Positions 44,018-52,462 of a stretch of DNA of 64,000 nucleotides are shown here, piece by piece (position 1 is the first letter of the stretch; each line of letters begins with the position of its first letter). The DNA is taken from assembly GCA_965223465.1 (NCBI GenBank), contig OZ245025.1, positions 2,542,001 through 2,606,000 of the forward strand. The letters run 5' to 3'. The notes beneath the pieces were generated by a model. It had not been told where the DNA came from, ran no database searches, and saw only the letters and a list, made by a program, of their open reading frames with translations. Made by a program: the position numbers and the translations under genes. Source of the stretch: JAAELZ01 sp965223465. GTDB lineage: Bacteria > Pseudomonadota > Gammaproteobacteria > Arenicellales > Poriferihabitantaceae.

Positions 44018-44041
44018 GTCCGTTATGTTGGGGGAACCTCA
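44018..44041 (-). repeat. IS3-like right inverted repeat
   Basis: Right end of the element. Read inward it begins TGAGGTTCCCC and carries TAACGGA at the same distance as the left end. It is followed by the direct repeat GGC. Confidence 0.85.
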
Positions 44042-44111
44042 GGCCATTTAATTAAAAGAAATAAGTGGTTATAGTTGTCGCCCAAATTCTAAGTATTCGA
44101 AGAGAATAATA

Positions 44112-44660
44112 ATGCAACTGGTTAACGGCTTACACTTTAATAATTTACGTGGAGATATTTATGGTGGATTAACAGCTGCGGTTGTTGCTTTACCTTTGGC
44201 GATGGCGATGGGGGTGGCCTCGGGAGTCGGTCCAATTGCGGGCATGTACGGCGCTATTTTTGTCGGATTTTTTGCTGCTTTGCTAGGAGGTACGCCTGCC
44301 CAAGTATCGGGACCAACTGGCCCCATGACAGTAGTGATGGCAGCTATTTTTGTTCAGTACACTGGCATGTATCCGGATGACCCGGCGATGGGGGCTTCGC
44401 TTGCTTTTACAGTTGTAATTCTCGGTGGTGTGTTTCAGATCATACTCGGGTTACTTAAAATTGGTAAATTTATCGAGCTCGTACCGCACCCAGTCATTTC
44501 CGGATTCATGAGTGGTATCGGTGTCATTATAATCTTGTTGCAGCTGGGTCCTCTAGTTGGGGAGCCTGCTATACCAAAGCCGCTTCAGGCCGCTAAACAA
44601 ATTCCTTATTATCTGCATCATATTGAATATCACGCTTTTGAGTTGGGTATATTAGTTCTA
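44112..44660 (+). pseudogene. BicA-like SulP bicarbonate transporter, 5' part (split by IS)
   Basis: The first 183 codons of a SulP transporter whose sequence resembles cyanobacterial BicA very closely (FNNLRGDIYGGLTAAVVALP, GPTGPMTVVMAA, HPVISGFMSGIGVIIILLQL). Translation then runs into the insertion sequence and stops at 44678. Removing the element and one copy of the 8-bp repeat joins VL to IMVYGIPRYL in frame and restores 555 residues (44112-44660 plus 45641-46759). The frame is otherwise clean, so the insertion looks recent. The IS3-like element also lies 70 bp upstream. Confidence 0.88.
44653..44660 (+). repeat. 8-bp target duplication TAGTTCTA, left copy
   Basis: Direct repeat immediately left of the IS982-like element, identical to 45633-45640. 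It falls within the SulP gene at codons for Leu-Val-Leu. Confidence 0.9.
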
Positions 44661-45632
44661 ACCCGTGGTGCATTATAAATTGAGAAGAAGTTGCTCATTT
44701 CCACTAAAGGAGTATCATTGTGTTTTCAGCAAAAAATGTAATGATATGAGTAACTTATTAAACAGTTATACCAGAATTCTATCTTTGTTGCACGAAGTCG
44801 TGTCAGAACATAATTTTTACCTATATCGCCGTAAACCCAAACTTTCCGATAAAAAACTCATCGCACTGAGCTTAGCTGCTGAATCTCTGGGTATCGACTC
44901 AGAACGTTATTTGTTCAAACTGCTCCCCATTGAACTGAGCCCTTTAATTGAGCGTTCGGTCTATAACCGTAGACGTAGAAAGCTCGCCCCTAATCTCAAT
45001 GAGATACGTCTTGCGCTTACAGACAAAATCACTGCTTATGAAGATTATCACCTGATCGATAGCATGCCCATAGAGCTGTGCAAGTTTGCTCGAGCCAGAC
45101 GCAGCTCAATCTGCCAAGAGGCGGAAATAAGCAGCCCCGATTATGGTTATTGTGCGGCTCAAAATATGCCCTACTATGGCTATAAGTTACATGCGGTATC
45201 CTTACAAGGTGTGATCAAATCTGTTGATATATCAAAGGCTTCGGCACACGATATCCATTATCTGGAACACGTTAAAGAACAGTTTAGCAACTGTGTGTTG
45301 ATAGGAGATAAGGGCTATGTTAGCCAACAATATCAAACGGATTTATTTGCTCACAATCAGATCAAACTGGAAACACCATTGCGTCGAAACCAAACTAATT
45401 TCAAGCCATTTAGTCCTGTGCTCAGAAAAGCCAGAAAACGAATTGAAACTTTGTTTTCTCAGTTATGTGATCAGTTTATGATTCGCAGAAACTACGCTAA
45501 ATCATTTAACGGACTGGCCACCAGAGTGCTCTCCAAAGTAACAGCATTAACCATTATTCAGTGGCTAAATCAGCGCAATGGACGGCCCCTGAATCACATT
45601 AAGATTGCTGTTAATTAATATGCACCACGGGT
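44661..45632 (+). mobile_element. IS982-family insertion sequence, complete, 972 bp
   Basis: The element has perfect 13-bp terminal inverted repeats ACCCGTGGTGCAT (44661-44673 and 45620-45632 inverse) and a flanking 8-bp duplication TAGTTCTA. It contains one intact transposase gene. It lies in the same orientation as the SulP gene it interrupts, and perfect ends with an exact duplication suggest a recent event. Confidence 0.93.
44746..45618 (+). CDS. IS982-family transposase (DDE)
   Basis: A 290-residue transposase starting at ATG 44746; the frame is open from within the left repeat. Family signs are LSDKKLIALSLAAESLGID, YHLIDSMPIELCKFARAR with the first catalytic Asp, CVLIGDKGYVSQQYQ with the second, and RKRIETLFSQLCDQF with the Glu. 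The whole gene fits inside the terminal repeats and looks intact. Confidence 0.9.
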   Translation: MSNLLNSYTRILSLLHEVVSEHNFYLYRRKPKLSDKKLIALSLAAESLGIDSERYLFKLLPIELSPLIERSVYNRRRRKLAPNLNEIRLALTDKITAYEDYHLIDSMPIELCKFARARRSSICQEAEISSPDYGYCAAQNMPYYGYKLHAVSLQGVIKSVDISKASAHDIHYLEHVKEQFSNCVLIGDKGYVSQQYQTDLFAHNQIKLETPLRRNQTNFKPFSPVLRKARKRIETLFSQLCDQFMIRRNYAKSFNGLATRVLSKVTALTIIQWLNQRNGRPLNHIKIAVN

Positions 45633-46759
45633 TAGTTCTAATAATGGTCTACGGGATACCCCGGTATCTGCCAAAATTAAATCGCTTAATACCTGCGCCC
45701 TTGTTTGCGCTTGTCGCAGCAACGCTATTTTATATTTATACAATGGAGCCTGGTATCACGCCGGTAATAGGAAATATCCCTACCGGCTTTCCCCACTTCA
45801 GATTACCTGTGCTGGAACCCAAGTTACTACTAGAAATGATTGCTTCGGGACTTACCTTGGCTGGCCTGAGCGCAATCGACTCGCTGCTAACTTCTTTAGT
45901 TGCGGACAATATTACCCATACCCAGCATAAATCTAATCGTGAACTAATAGGACAAGGAATAGGGAATACCGTCGCAGGTTTTTTCGGTGGACTGCCTGGA
46001 GCCGGTGCGACAATGCGTACCGTCATCAACGTTAATGCCGGAGGCAGAACTCTTATTTCCGGCATGCTACACGCGATAATATTATTGGCTATCGTGCTAG
46101 GCGCTGGAGTGTTGGCACGTGATATACCAAAGGCAGTTCTTGCAGGTATTTTAATCAAGATTGGTACAGATATCATTGACTGGGATTACCTTAAGCGCCT
46201 AAAGCATGCGCCTAGAGCAGGGATAGTAATAATGCTCACAGTATTCATTGTGACGATTACCATTGATCTTTTGCTTGCTGTAGGAATAGGCATGGTTATG
46301 GCAAGCTTTCTTTTCATGCACCGTATGACTCAAATGCAAATAGCAAATATTGATACGGTTACTGCATCGAAACAAGTAAACTACCTGAGCCCAGAAGAAG
46401 CAGAAATAATGGATGAGGCTAATGGAAGGATTATGATTTTTCATTTAAGCGGACCGATGAGCTTTTCCTCGGCTAAGTCTATGGTGAGAAGGCATGCATC
46501 GACCGCTGGGTACGAAATAATGTTGCTTGATCTAAGTGATGTCCCCAGGATTGACTATACAACCACTAGAGCGCTTGAGGACATAATTATGAATGCAATA
46601 GATTCTGGTCGTCGGCTGTTTGTCGTGGGGGCTCAGCAGGAGGTTTGCGATATGCTGGTTAAATTAGGTGCAACCAGGCATGTGAAAACGGGCAAAATGT
46701 ATACTGAACGTTTTGATGCTCTGTTGCATGCGCAGAGTTTATTGAAAGAAATAAATTAG
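45620..46759 (+). pseudogene. BicA-like SulP transporter, 3' part with STAS domain (split by IS)
   Basis: The remaining 373 codons of the interrupted gene (native sequence from 45641), open from the right end of the insertion sequence, where ATG 45620 could restart translation without a good ribosome binding site. It includes BicA-like TSLVADNITHTQHKSNRELI, GGLPGAGATMRTVINVNAGG and a C-terminal STAS domain (GRIMIFHLSGPMSFSSAKSM). A free C-terminal piece would lack the first transport helices and is unlikely to work. Whether the gene acts in bicarbonate uptake is inferred from similarity to BicA. Confidence 0.85.
45633..45640 (+). repeat. 8-bp target duplication TAGTTCTA, right copy
   Basis: Direct repeat immediately right of the IS982-like element, matching 44653-44660 exactly. 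Confidence 0.9.
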
Positions 46760-46856
46760 TATCCAGAAAACGCGAGAATCAGGTTTTAGGCCTTAGATTT
46801 GAGAAGAAAAGACATCAATTGAATATTCGTGATTTAGTTATCACTTGTGCTGAGCA

Positions 46857-47582
46857 ATGAAAAACAAATTAAGATTTGAAGAATTGAGTCAAATATCTTA
46901 TGAAAATCTATGCGCAAAGTTATTTAATTTTTGTAAACAGACATTTGGTGCGAATGTAAAAATAAAAACGGTTGCGGCTTTTTCTGAGTTTGACCAGGGT
47001 CGAGGAAGTGCTATTCTATGGCTGACTAAACATTTTTCGACCTTTCCTGTTGAAATGGGCAGTATTGATGGAGAAATAGAGGTTGACGACCTCTCCAATC
47101 AAATTCTTCCAGGCTTTCCAACAATAATAATTCAGTCTATTCCTCTTAACATGCCGCATAACAGTTCTCTTTACATAGAGAAGGTTTCGCATGTAGATAG
47201 CGATTTCTCATCTTCTCAAACTAAAAAAGTAGTTGCCCACCTGCCTAAAATAGAGGCATTTGACTGCTCTGACGAGCAAGTCGCGTATACCAGAGTCAAG
47301 CGAGAAGTGGAAGTAGTTAACCAATACCTTGCAATCAATCACACCAAAGAAAGGGGGCAATTTGTTTATCTGGTTGGTATCAGTTTTTCTGATAAAAGAA
47401 CTGAACACAGAAAATTTCCCGCATCATGGTTCGTACCCTGGTACCTTTTTGTTACTAATGGGAGTAAAAATAATCGAATATATAGACAGCCAGAATTAGA
47501 TGGGCTTCTGTTAGATTTATCGAGTGACAATCCCAAAATGATCGATCTCAATTCAATTGCAACTGATATGATCGAGGATTAA
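46857..47582 (+). CDS. paralogue of the theta-carbonic-anhydrase-like protein, metal site lost
   Basis: A 241-residue protein related to its downstream neighbour: ILWLTKHFSTFPVEMGSIDG parallels IILIAKHFGTFPFNHGLVGG, and FPASWFVPWYLFVTNG parallels FPLTKFIPWAAYVQDE. It is about 140 residues shorter because a central segment is missing. The neighbour's Cys52 is Ser43 here and the His of ASHVGYD is absent, so it should not bind zinc. A regulatory or scaffolding partner is a reasonable guess. No signal peptide is seen. It is 64 bp upstream of the neighbour on the same strand. Confidence 0.6.
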   Translation: MKNKLRFEELSQISYENLCAKLFNFCKQTFGANVKIKTVAAFSEFDQGRGSAILWLTKHFSTFPVEMGSIDGEIEVDDLSNQILPGFPTIIIQSIPLNMPHNSSLYIEKVSHVDSDFSSSQTKKVVAHLPKIEAFDCSDEQVAYTRVKREVEVVNQYLAINHTKERGQFVYLVGISFSDKRTEHRKFPASWFVPWYLFVTNGSKNNRIYRQPELDGLLLDLSSDNPKMIDLNSIATDMIED

Positions 47583-47646
47583 ATCCAAATGGGAGTGGTT
47601 TCCAGGGTTATCACAATAATTAAATCGCCTTCAGGAGGGTACTAAA

Positions 47647-48798
47647 ATGTACGGAACAACAGGCTCAATTTCTAGTCTACTGGGCGCGTATCACATGGCT
47701 GAGGTATCTATGCGCTATAGCCGTTTTATGCCTCGGGTATACAATCTGGCTAAATCGCTGGGTTTTGAGCGCGGTAAAATCATGCCGTCTCGAGCTTTCT
47801 GCTCTGATGAAAGCCAGGGATATCCCATTATATTAATCGCCAAGCATTTTGGCACATTTCCATTTAATCATGGATTAGTAGGCGGTATCGTGTCCACCGA
47901 CAGACATGCCCCGCATGCACACCATGGAAAGGATTTGTTCATTATTCAAGCTAGTCATGTGGGATACGACCCGGAAAATGGTCGATTTGGAGTTTATCGA
48001 AGGCTGCAAACCGAAGAGATGTGTGAAACGTCAAACTGTGGGAAGATATGTGATGCCATGGATTGGTATCTCAGTGAATATGAGTTTGCGCGAAATAATA
48101 TTTTCCTTATCAAGGAAGATGGGCAGTACAAAGTTATAGTGGATAATTTACTATTACATTCAGAACGTGATGAAGGCCTCCTACTCAAACTTGATCGGAT
48201 CGTGCACGTTGACGACCAGGGTGACCCAATACCCGAGATGTCAAAAGCCACTGCGAAAGTTTTTGCAGCTTCCTCCGATTTTGTTCATGATCTGGGAGAT
48301 TATGAATGGAAAGCTGGGCCAGGAGAAGGAGAAGCTATCGGAAGTCATCTGCATCCGGACTTGTTCTTTTTTAGACGTAATATCAGTCATCATCACGAAG
48401 GACGAGATCATCTGGAAAAGAACTTAATCAACGTAATGCCCTATGTTGTAACCTCCAGATGGCCAGCGCTCACAGCGGCTCAAGCGAATACACAGGTTGA
48501 GTTTGATCGCGCCTTTAGAACGCTGGTTAAGGAACCGACATACAAGCATAAAAAAATATTATTCATAGCGGGTTTAAATGTTGATATTTCACCCCAGGAA
48601 GGCCAGTTATTCCCGCTCACAAAGTTTATTCCGTGGGCCGCCTATGTCCAAGATGAGTATGGGAATCATCAAACTTGGGAACAAGCAGAGCTTCATGAGC
48701 AACTGCAAATGCAATCGGTGGAAAATCCAGATCAGGTGAATTTGGAGACAGCGATTGAAATCATGGAAAATGCAAAAGAAATACAGTTGCCTTTCTAG
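47647..48798 (+). CDS. putative LCIB/theta-type carbonic anhydrase
   Basis: A 383-residue protein whose residues 50-135 resemble the LCIB (theta) class of carbonic anhydrase. A Cys stands in RAFCSDESQG (Cys52), then AKHFGTFPFNHGLVGGI, a His in IIQASHVGYDPENGRFG (His104), Arg118-Arg119, and Cys126/Cys131 in EMCETSNCGKI; LCIB uses Cys-His-Cys zinc ligands in this order. The C-terminal 250 residues are not familiar. AGGAGGG 8 bases before the ATG supports the start. It lies between a BicA-like SulP gene and a second SulP gene, which fits inorganic-carbon handling. The family call is from memory of motifs and needs a profile search. Confidence 0.6.
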   Translation: MYGTTGSISSLLGAYHMAEVSMRYSRFMPRVYNLAKSLGFERGKIMPSRAFCSDESQGYPIILIAKHFGTFPFNHGLVGGIVSTDRHAPHAHHGKDLFIIQASHVGYDPENGRFGVYRRLQTEEMCETSNCGKICDAMDWYLSEYEFARNNIFLIKEDGQYKVIVDNLLLHSERDEGLLLKLDRIVHVDDQGDPIPEMSKATAKVFAASSDFVHDLGDYEWKAGPGEGEAIGSHLHPDLFFFRRNISHHHEGRDHLEKNLINVMPYVVTSRWPALTAAQANTQVEFDRAFRTLVKEPTYKHKKILFIAGLNVDISPQEGQLFPLTKFIPWAAYVQDEYGNHQTWEQAELHEQLQMQSVENPDQVNLETAIEIMENAKEIQLPF

Positions 48799-48961
48799 TT
48801 GACGATACCCAAATAGAGCAACGCGTACTGTTTGTAATAAGTTTGTTATCGCTAAGCTATGATGGCTCACGCATAAATCCGAATCGACGAAGAACAAGTT
48901 TATTACATGGATGATTATAGAAGAATATAATAAAATAACATAAAACTAAAATATTAATTAA

Positions 48962-50695
48962 ATGTTTTCTCGGATTCTGCCTTTCCTACGCTGGTTCAGA
49001 TTTGTCAAAGTTGAGTCTTTAAAAGCTGACTTAATAGCTGGTTTCACTGGAGCGGTGATTGTCCTTCCACAAGGCGTTGCGTTCGCCACTATAGCTGGGC
49101 TACCTCCGGAATATGGGTTATATACTGCGATGATTCCGCCCATAGTCGCTGCATTTTTTGGTTCCTCTTTGCACCTGATATCTGGTCCAACGACAGCAAT
49201 TTCTATCGTAATTTTCTCGACAGTTAGCCATCATGCAACACCGGGTTCTGCAGAATTCATCCAGATTGCTTTGACCATGACTTTCATAGCTGGTGTATAC
49301 CAGTTTATTTTTGGCTTTATTCGTCTTGGGGCCCTTGTCAATTTTGTGTCACATACGGTAGTGGTAGGGTTCACAGCAGGTGCGGCGATATTGATCGTTA
49401 CCTCACAAATGAAGCATGTATTAGGCGTTTATGTTCCCAGAGGCGAGTCTTTTATTCATACCTGGATGGATTTATGGCAAAGCATTCCTTTAATTAATAC
49501 GCTCACATTTCTAGTAGGACTATTGAGTCTGGCTATTGCAATATTAATAAAATACTATTGGAAGAATTCGCCAAATTTACTCATAGCATTGTTTGCAGGT
49601 GGCTTATTGACTTATATGCTCGGCGCTGATTCACATGGCATTGCCCTGGTGGGTGAAATACCAGGGCATTTGCCGCCGTTGTCTACCCCAGATTTTTCTT
49701 ACTCCACGATTACATCACTTGCTTCGGAAGCTTTTGCAGTAGCGATGCTTGGTCTAATTGAGGCGGTTTCGATTAGCCGTTCAATCGCATCGAAATCCAA
49801 TCAACGCATAAGCGCCAGCCAGGAATTCATGGGGCAAGGTTTATCAAATATTGTGGGTAGTTTTTTCTCGAGTTATGCGGCTTCTGGTTCTTTTACCAGA
49901 TCTGGCGTGAATTACTCTGCGGGAGCACAAACGCCGCTATCGGCTATATTTGCCGCGATATTCCTGATGTTGATCGTCCTATTAGTCGCGCCGCTTACCG
50001 CTTACTTGCCTGTTCCGGCAATGGCTGGAGTAATATTGTTGGTCGCCTATAACCTGATCGACCTAAACCAGATAAAACATATTCTTAGCAGTAGTAGAAA
50101 TGAGACCATCATTTTTCTGGTAACTTTTTTCGCGACCTTGTTTCTAGAGCTTGAATTTGCAATTTATCTGGGCGTGCTATTGTCCCTGGTTATTTTCCTG
50201 TGGCGAACTTCGACACCTGAAATCGTAACACTAGCACCGGATATCGATAAAGATATGGAAAAGAGGGCTTTGATAGATATTTCTTCTAAACCTCTCAAGC
50301 AGTGCCCACAGTTTAAGATTATTCGTATAGATATGTCCATTTACTTTGGATCGCTTAACCACATACAAACCCGATTAAATTCCATCACAGAAAATGAGTG
50401 GATCTACAATATTTTGATTATTGGTAGTGGAATTAATTTTGTGGACTTAAGCGGAGAAGAAATGCTCGTATCTGAATCACGCCGTCTTGATAAATTGGGA
50501 GGTGGATTATATTTTGCCGACATTAAGCCCAAAGTGTACGAATTTCTCGGTCGATCTCATTTTGTGAGCGAAGTTGGAAATACTCACTTCTTTGACCATA
50601 AAGAGGAAGCAATACGATTTATTCAAACAAAACTCGACAGGGATGTTTGCAAAAACTGCACGGCGCGAGTTTTCATAGAGTGTGAAAATTTCTAA
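48962..50695 (+). CDS. SulP-family anion transporter with STAS domain
   Basis: A 577-residue inner-membrane transporter. The SulP core shows LKADLIAGFTGAVIVLPQGV, GLPPEYGLYTAMIPPIVAAFF, SGPTTAISIVIFS and GQGLSNIVGSFFSSYAASGS, with about 10-14 spans. A STAS domain follows (residues 440-550; FKIIRIDMSIYFGSLNHIQTR, in parts). The last 20 residues hold CKNCTARVFIECENF, a small Cys cluster not usual in SulP. Substrate could be sulfate, bicarbonate or another anion; it is less BicA-like than the split gene upstream. It is convergent with pstB. Confidence 0.88.
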   Translation: MFSRILPFLRWFRFVKVESLKADLIAGFTGAVIVLPQGVAFATIAGLPPEYGLYTAMIPPIVAAFFGSSLHLISGPTTAISIVIFSTVSHHATPGSAEFIQIALTMTFIAGVYQFIFGFIRLGALVNFVSHTVVVGFTAGAAILIVTSQMKHVLGVYVPRGESFIHTWMDLWQSIPLINTLTFLVGLLSLAIAILIKYYWKNSPNLLIALFAGGLLTYMLGADSHGIALVGEIPGHLPPLSTPDFSYSTITSLASEAFAVAMLGLIEAVSISRSIASKSNQRISASQEFMGQGLSNIVGSFFSSYAASGSFTRSGVNYSAGAQTPLSAIFAAIFLMLIVLLVAPLTAYLPVPAMAGVILLVAYNLIDLNQIKHILSSSRNETIIFLVTFFATLFLELEFAIYLGVLLSLVIFLWRTSTPEIVTLAPDIDKDMEKRALIDISSKPLKQCPQFKIIRIDMSIYFGSLNHIQTRLNSITENEWIYNILIIGSGINFVDLSGEEMLVSESRRLDKLGGGLYFADIKPKVYEFLGRSHFVSEVGNTHFFDHKEEAIRFIQTKLDRDVCKNCTARVFIECENF

Positions 50696-50816
50696 CTCAG
50701 AGAGCTTTGAGGAGCCACTTTTTGCAGTATGTCAAGCGATAGAAACTTATAGATAAATATGGGTTCATTTTAGCTAATCGCTTAATAATTACATACAAAT
50801 TAGAAGTGTTGTAAAT

Positions 50817-51590
50817 CTAGCCGTAGCGGCCTTCGATATAATCTGCGGTCTCAGACTGATCCGGTGTAACAAATAGATCTTCGGTAGGGCGGTGCTCAAC
50901 CACTTTACCCATGAGCATGAAAATACACTCTTCACTGGCGCGTCGTGCCTGTGCCATATTATGGGTAACAATCAGAATCGTATATTCGCCCCGTAGTTCC
51001 CAAATGAGTTCTTCGACCGCCTCTGTACCTTTTGGGTCAAGCGCAGAACAAGGCTCGTCCATCAGCAATACTTGTGGTTTCACGGGTAGAAGACGCGCAA
51101 TACACAATTTTTGTTGCTCTTCCAGGGATAGCTCGGTTGCCTTCTTGCCGAGCTTATCTTTGACTTTGTCCCACAGCAAAACCTGACGTAGGGCGTGTTC
51201 GACGATATCGTCCTGTTCAGATTTCGACCCAGAACCATCATGAATACCGTAGCCGAATAAAATATTGTCTCGAATCGATATGGGTAAGGGGTTGGGCCGC
51301 TGGAATACCATGCCGATTTGTTTGCGTACTTGCAACAGCTCGACGGCAGGGTCATAGATATTTTTACCCATCACGTTGATACTGCCTTCAATTCTGACGT
51401 AATCAAGGCGTTCGTTGATGCGGTTGACGCTTCGTAAGAAGGTCGATTTTCCACACCCTGAAGGACCGATTAGTGAGGTAATCCGATCCTGCTGAATTTT
51501 CAGGTCAATGTCATACAATGCCTGAAAAGTGCCGTACCAAAGGTTGAGCTTCTCAGTGGTGATTGCGTAGGCGTTGGTTTCGCTGTTCAT
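50817..51590 (-). CDS. pstB: phosphate ABC transporter ATPase PstB, copy with degenerate signature
   Basis: One of two adjacent PstB ATPases. The 257 residues have a full set of catalytic motifs: Walker A GPSGCGKST, Q-loop Gln97 (MVFQRPNP), Walker B VLLMDEP with Glu179, and the switch His210 (IVTHNMAQ). The ABC signature, however, is LSLEEQQ (154-160) where LSGGQQQ is expected. It is last in the leftward pst operon, 38 bp after the other copy. The other copy has the complementary defects, so the two may form a heterodimer. Confidence 0.9.
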   Translation of the reverse strand: MNSETNAYAITTEKLNLWYGTFQALYDIDLKIQQDRITSLIGPSGCGKSTFLRSVNRINERLDYVRIEGSINVMGKNIYDPAVELLQVRKQIGMVFQRPNPLPISIRDNILFGYGIHDGSGSKSEQDDIVEHALRQVLLWDKVKDKLGKKATELSLEEQQKLCIARLLPVKPQVLLMDEPCSALDPKGTEAVEELIWELRGEYTILIVTHNMAQARRASEECIFMLMGKVVEHRPTEDLFVTPDQSETADYIEGRYG

Positions 51591-51628
51591 GGTTATCTAA
51601 GTGCTATTCGTCTGGTGTGCTCAATGGC

Positions 51629-52462
51629 TTAGCCAAATCGGCCTTCTACATAGTCGCGAGTACGCTGATCCTTTACTTCGCCGGAAAATAAATCTTCGGT
51701 CATACCAATTTCAACGCATTCCCCATCGAGAAAAAATGCGGTTCGGCTCGCAAGGCGACGCGCTTGTTGTACCAGATTGGTGACTAATACGATCGACATT
51801 TCCTGTTTTAGCTCTTTAAGTACATCTTCGATACGCATGGTCGTTACCGGGTCTACGGCAATAGAGAATTCATCCAAAAAAAGTACTTCGGGTTCTTGCG
51901 ATAGCGCGCGCGCTATCGTAAGGCGCTGTTGTTGACCACCAGATAGCAAGCTACCCAAAGAATCAAGCCGGTCTTTTACTTCATCCCATAACGCCGCGCG
52001 GATGAGGCAGCGCTCGACAATCACATCCAGCTCACTTTTATTTTTTATTCCCTTCAGACGTGGTGCCAATGCGACATTATCATAAACCGTCATTGGTAGC
52101 CCGACAGGTAGCGGAAATACCACACCGATACGACTGCGAAGTGCGTAGACATTATTCAATTTGCTGATATCTCGGCCATTGAAGGTAATCTCACCGTCGA
52201 CCTGCATGCCGGTGGTGAACATATCCATGCGGTTAAGTGCTTTTAGAAAGGAGGTTTTTCCTGCATTGGCCGGGCCGATAATGCCGAATATCTCGTTTTC
52301 TCGGATGTCCAAAGTGACTCCTTGCAGGGCCGGGGTGCCCTGATAGCGTATGGTCAAATCTTTGACCGATAGCTTGACGGATTCATCAGCGTTTTGCGCG
52401 GGCATCATCGCCTCGGTGTCTTCTAACCCTTCCACGGTGTTAGTACTATCTGTGGCTACCAT
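51629..52462 (-). CDS. pstB: phosphate ABC transporter ATPase PstB, copy with altered Q-loop and switch His
   Basis: The second PstB-like ATPase, 277 residues with an N-terminal extension of about 28. Walker A is GPANAGKT (63-70), and the signature LSGGQQQRLTIARAL is canonical. The Q-loop has Pro117 where Gln is expected (VVFPLPVG), the D-loop region reads DEFSIAVDP, and the switch His is replaced by Asn229 (LVTNLVQQ). Alone it should hydrolyse ATP poorly. The start overlaps the pstA stop by 7 bp. Confidence 0.88.
   Translation of the reverse strand: MVATDSTNTVEGLEDTEAMMPAQNADESVKLSVKDLTIRYQGTPALQGVTLDIRENEIFGIIGPANAGKTSFLKALNRMDMFTTGMQVDGEITFNGRDISKLNNVYALRSRIGVVFPLPVGLPMTVYDNVALAPRLKGIKNKSELDVIVERCLIRAALWDEVKDRLDSLGSLLSGGQQQRLTIARALSQEPEVLFLDEFSIAVDPVTTMRIEDVLKELKQEMSIVLVTNLVQQARRLASRTAFFLDGECVEIGMTEDLFSGEVKDQRTRDYVEGRFG

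Larger units (their letters stand above)
42802..44041 (+). mobile_element. IS3-family insertion sequence, complete, 1240 bp
   Basis: Both ends are visible: TGAGGTTCCCC at the left and its inverse at the right, within imperfect 24-bp inverted repeats (five mismatches before the last base). They are flanked by a 3-bp direct repeat GGC (42799-42801 and 44042-44044), as expected for IS3. It carries orfA and orfB with a -1 slippery site. It sits 70 bp upstream of the BicA-like gene and may have cut off or replaced that gene's promoter. Both genes are open, so it may be active. Confidence 0.93.
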
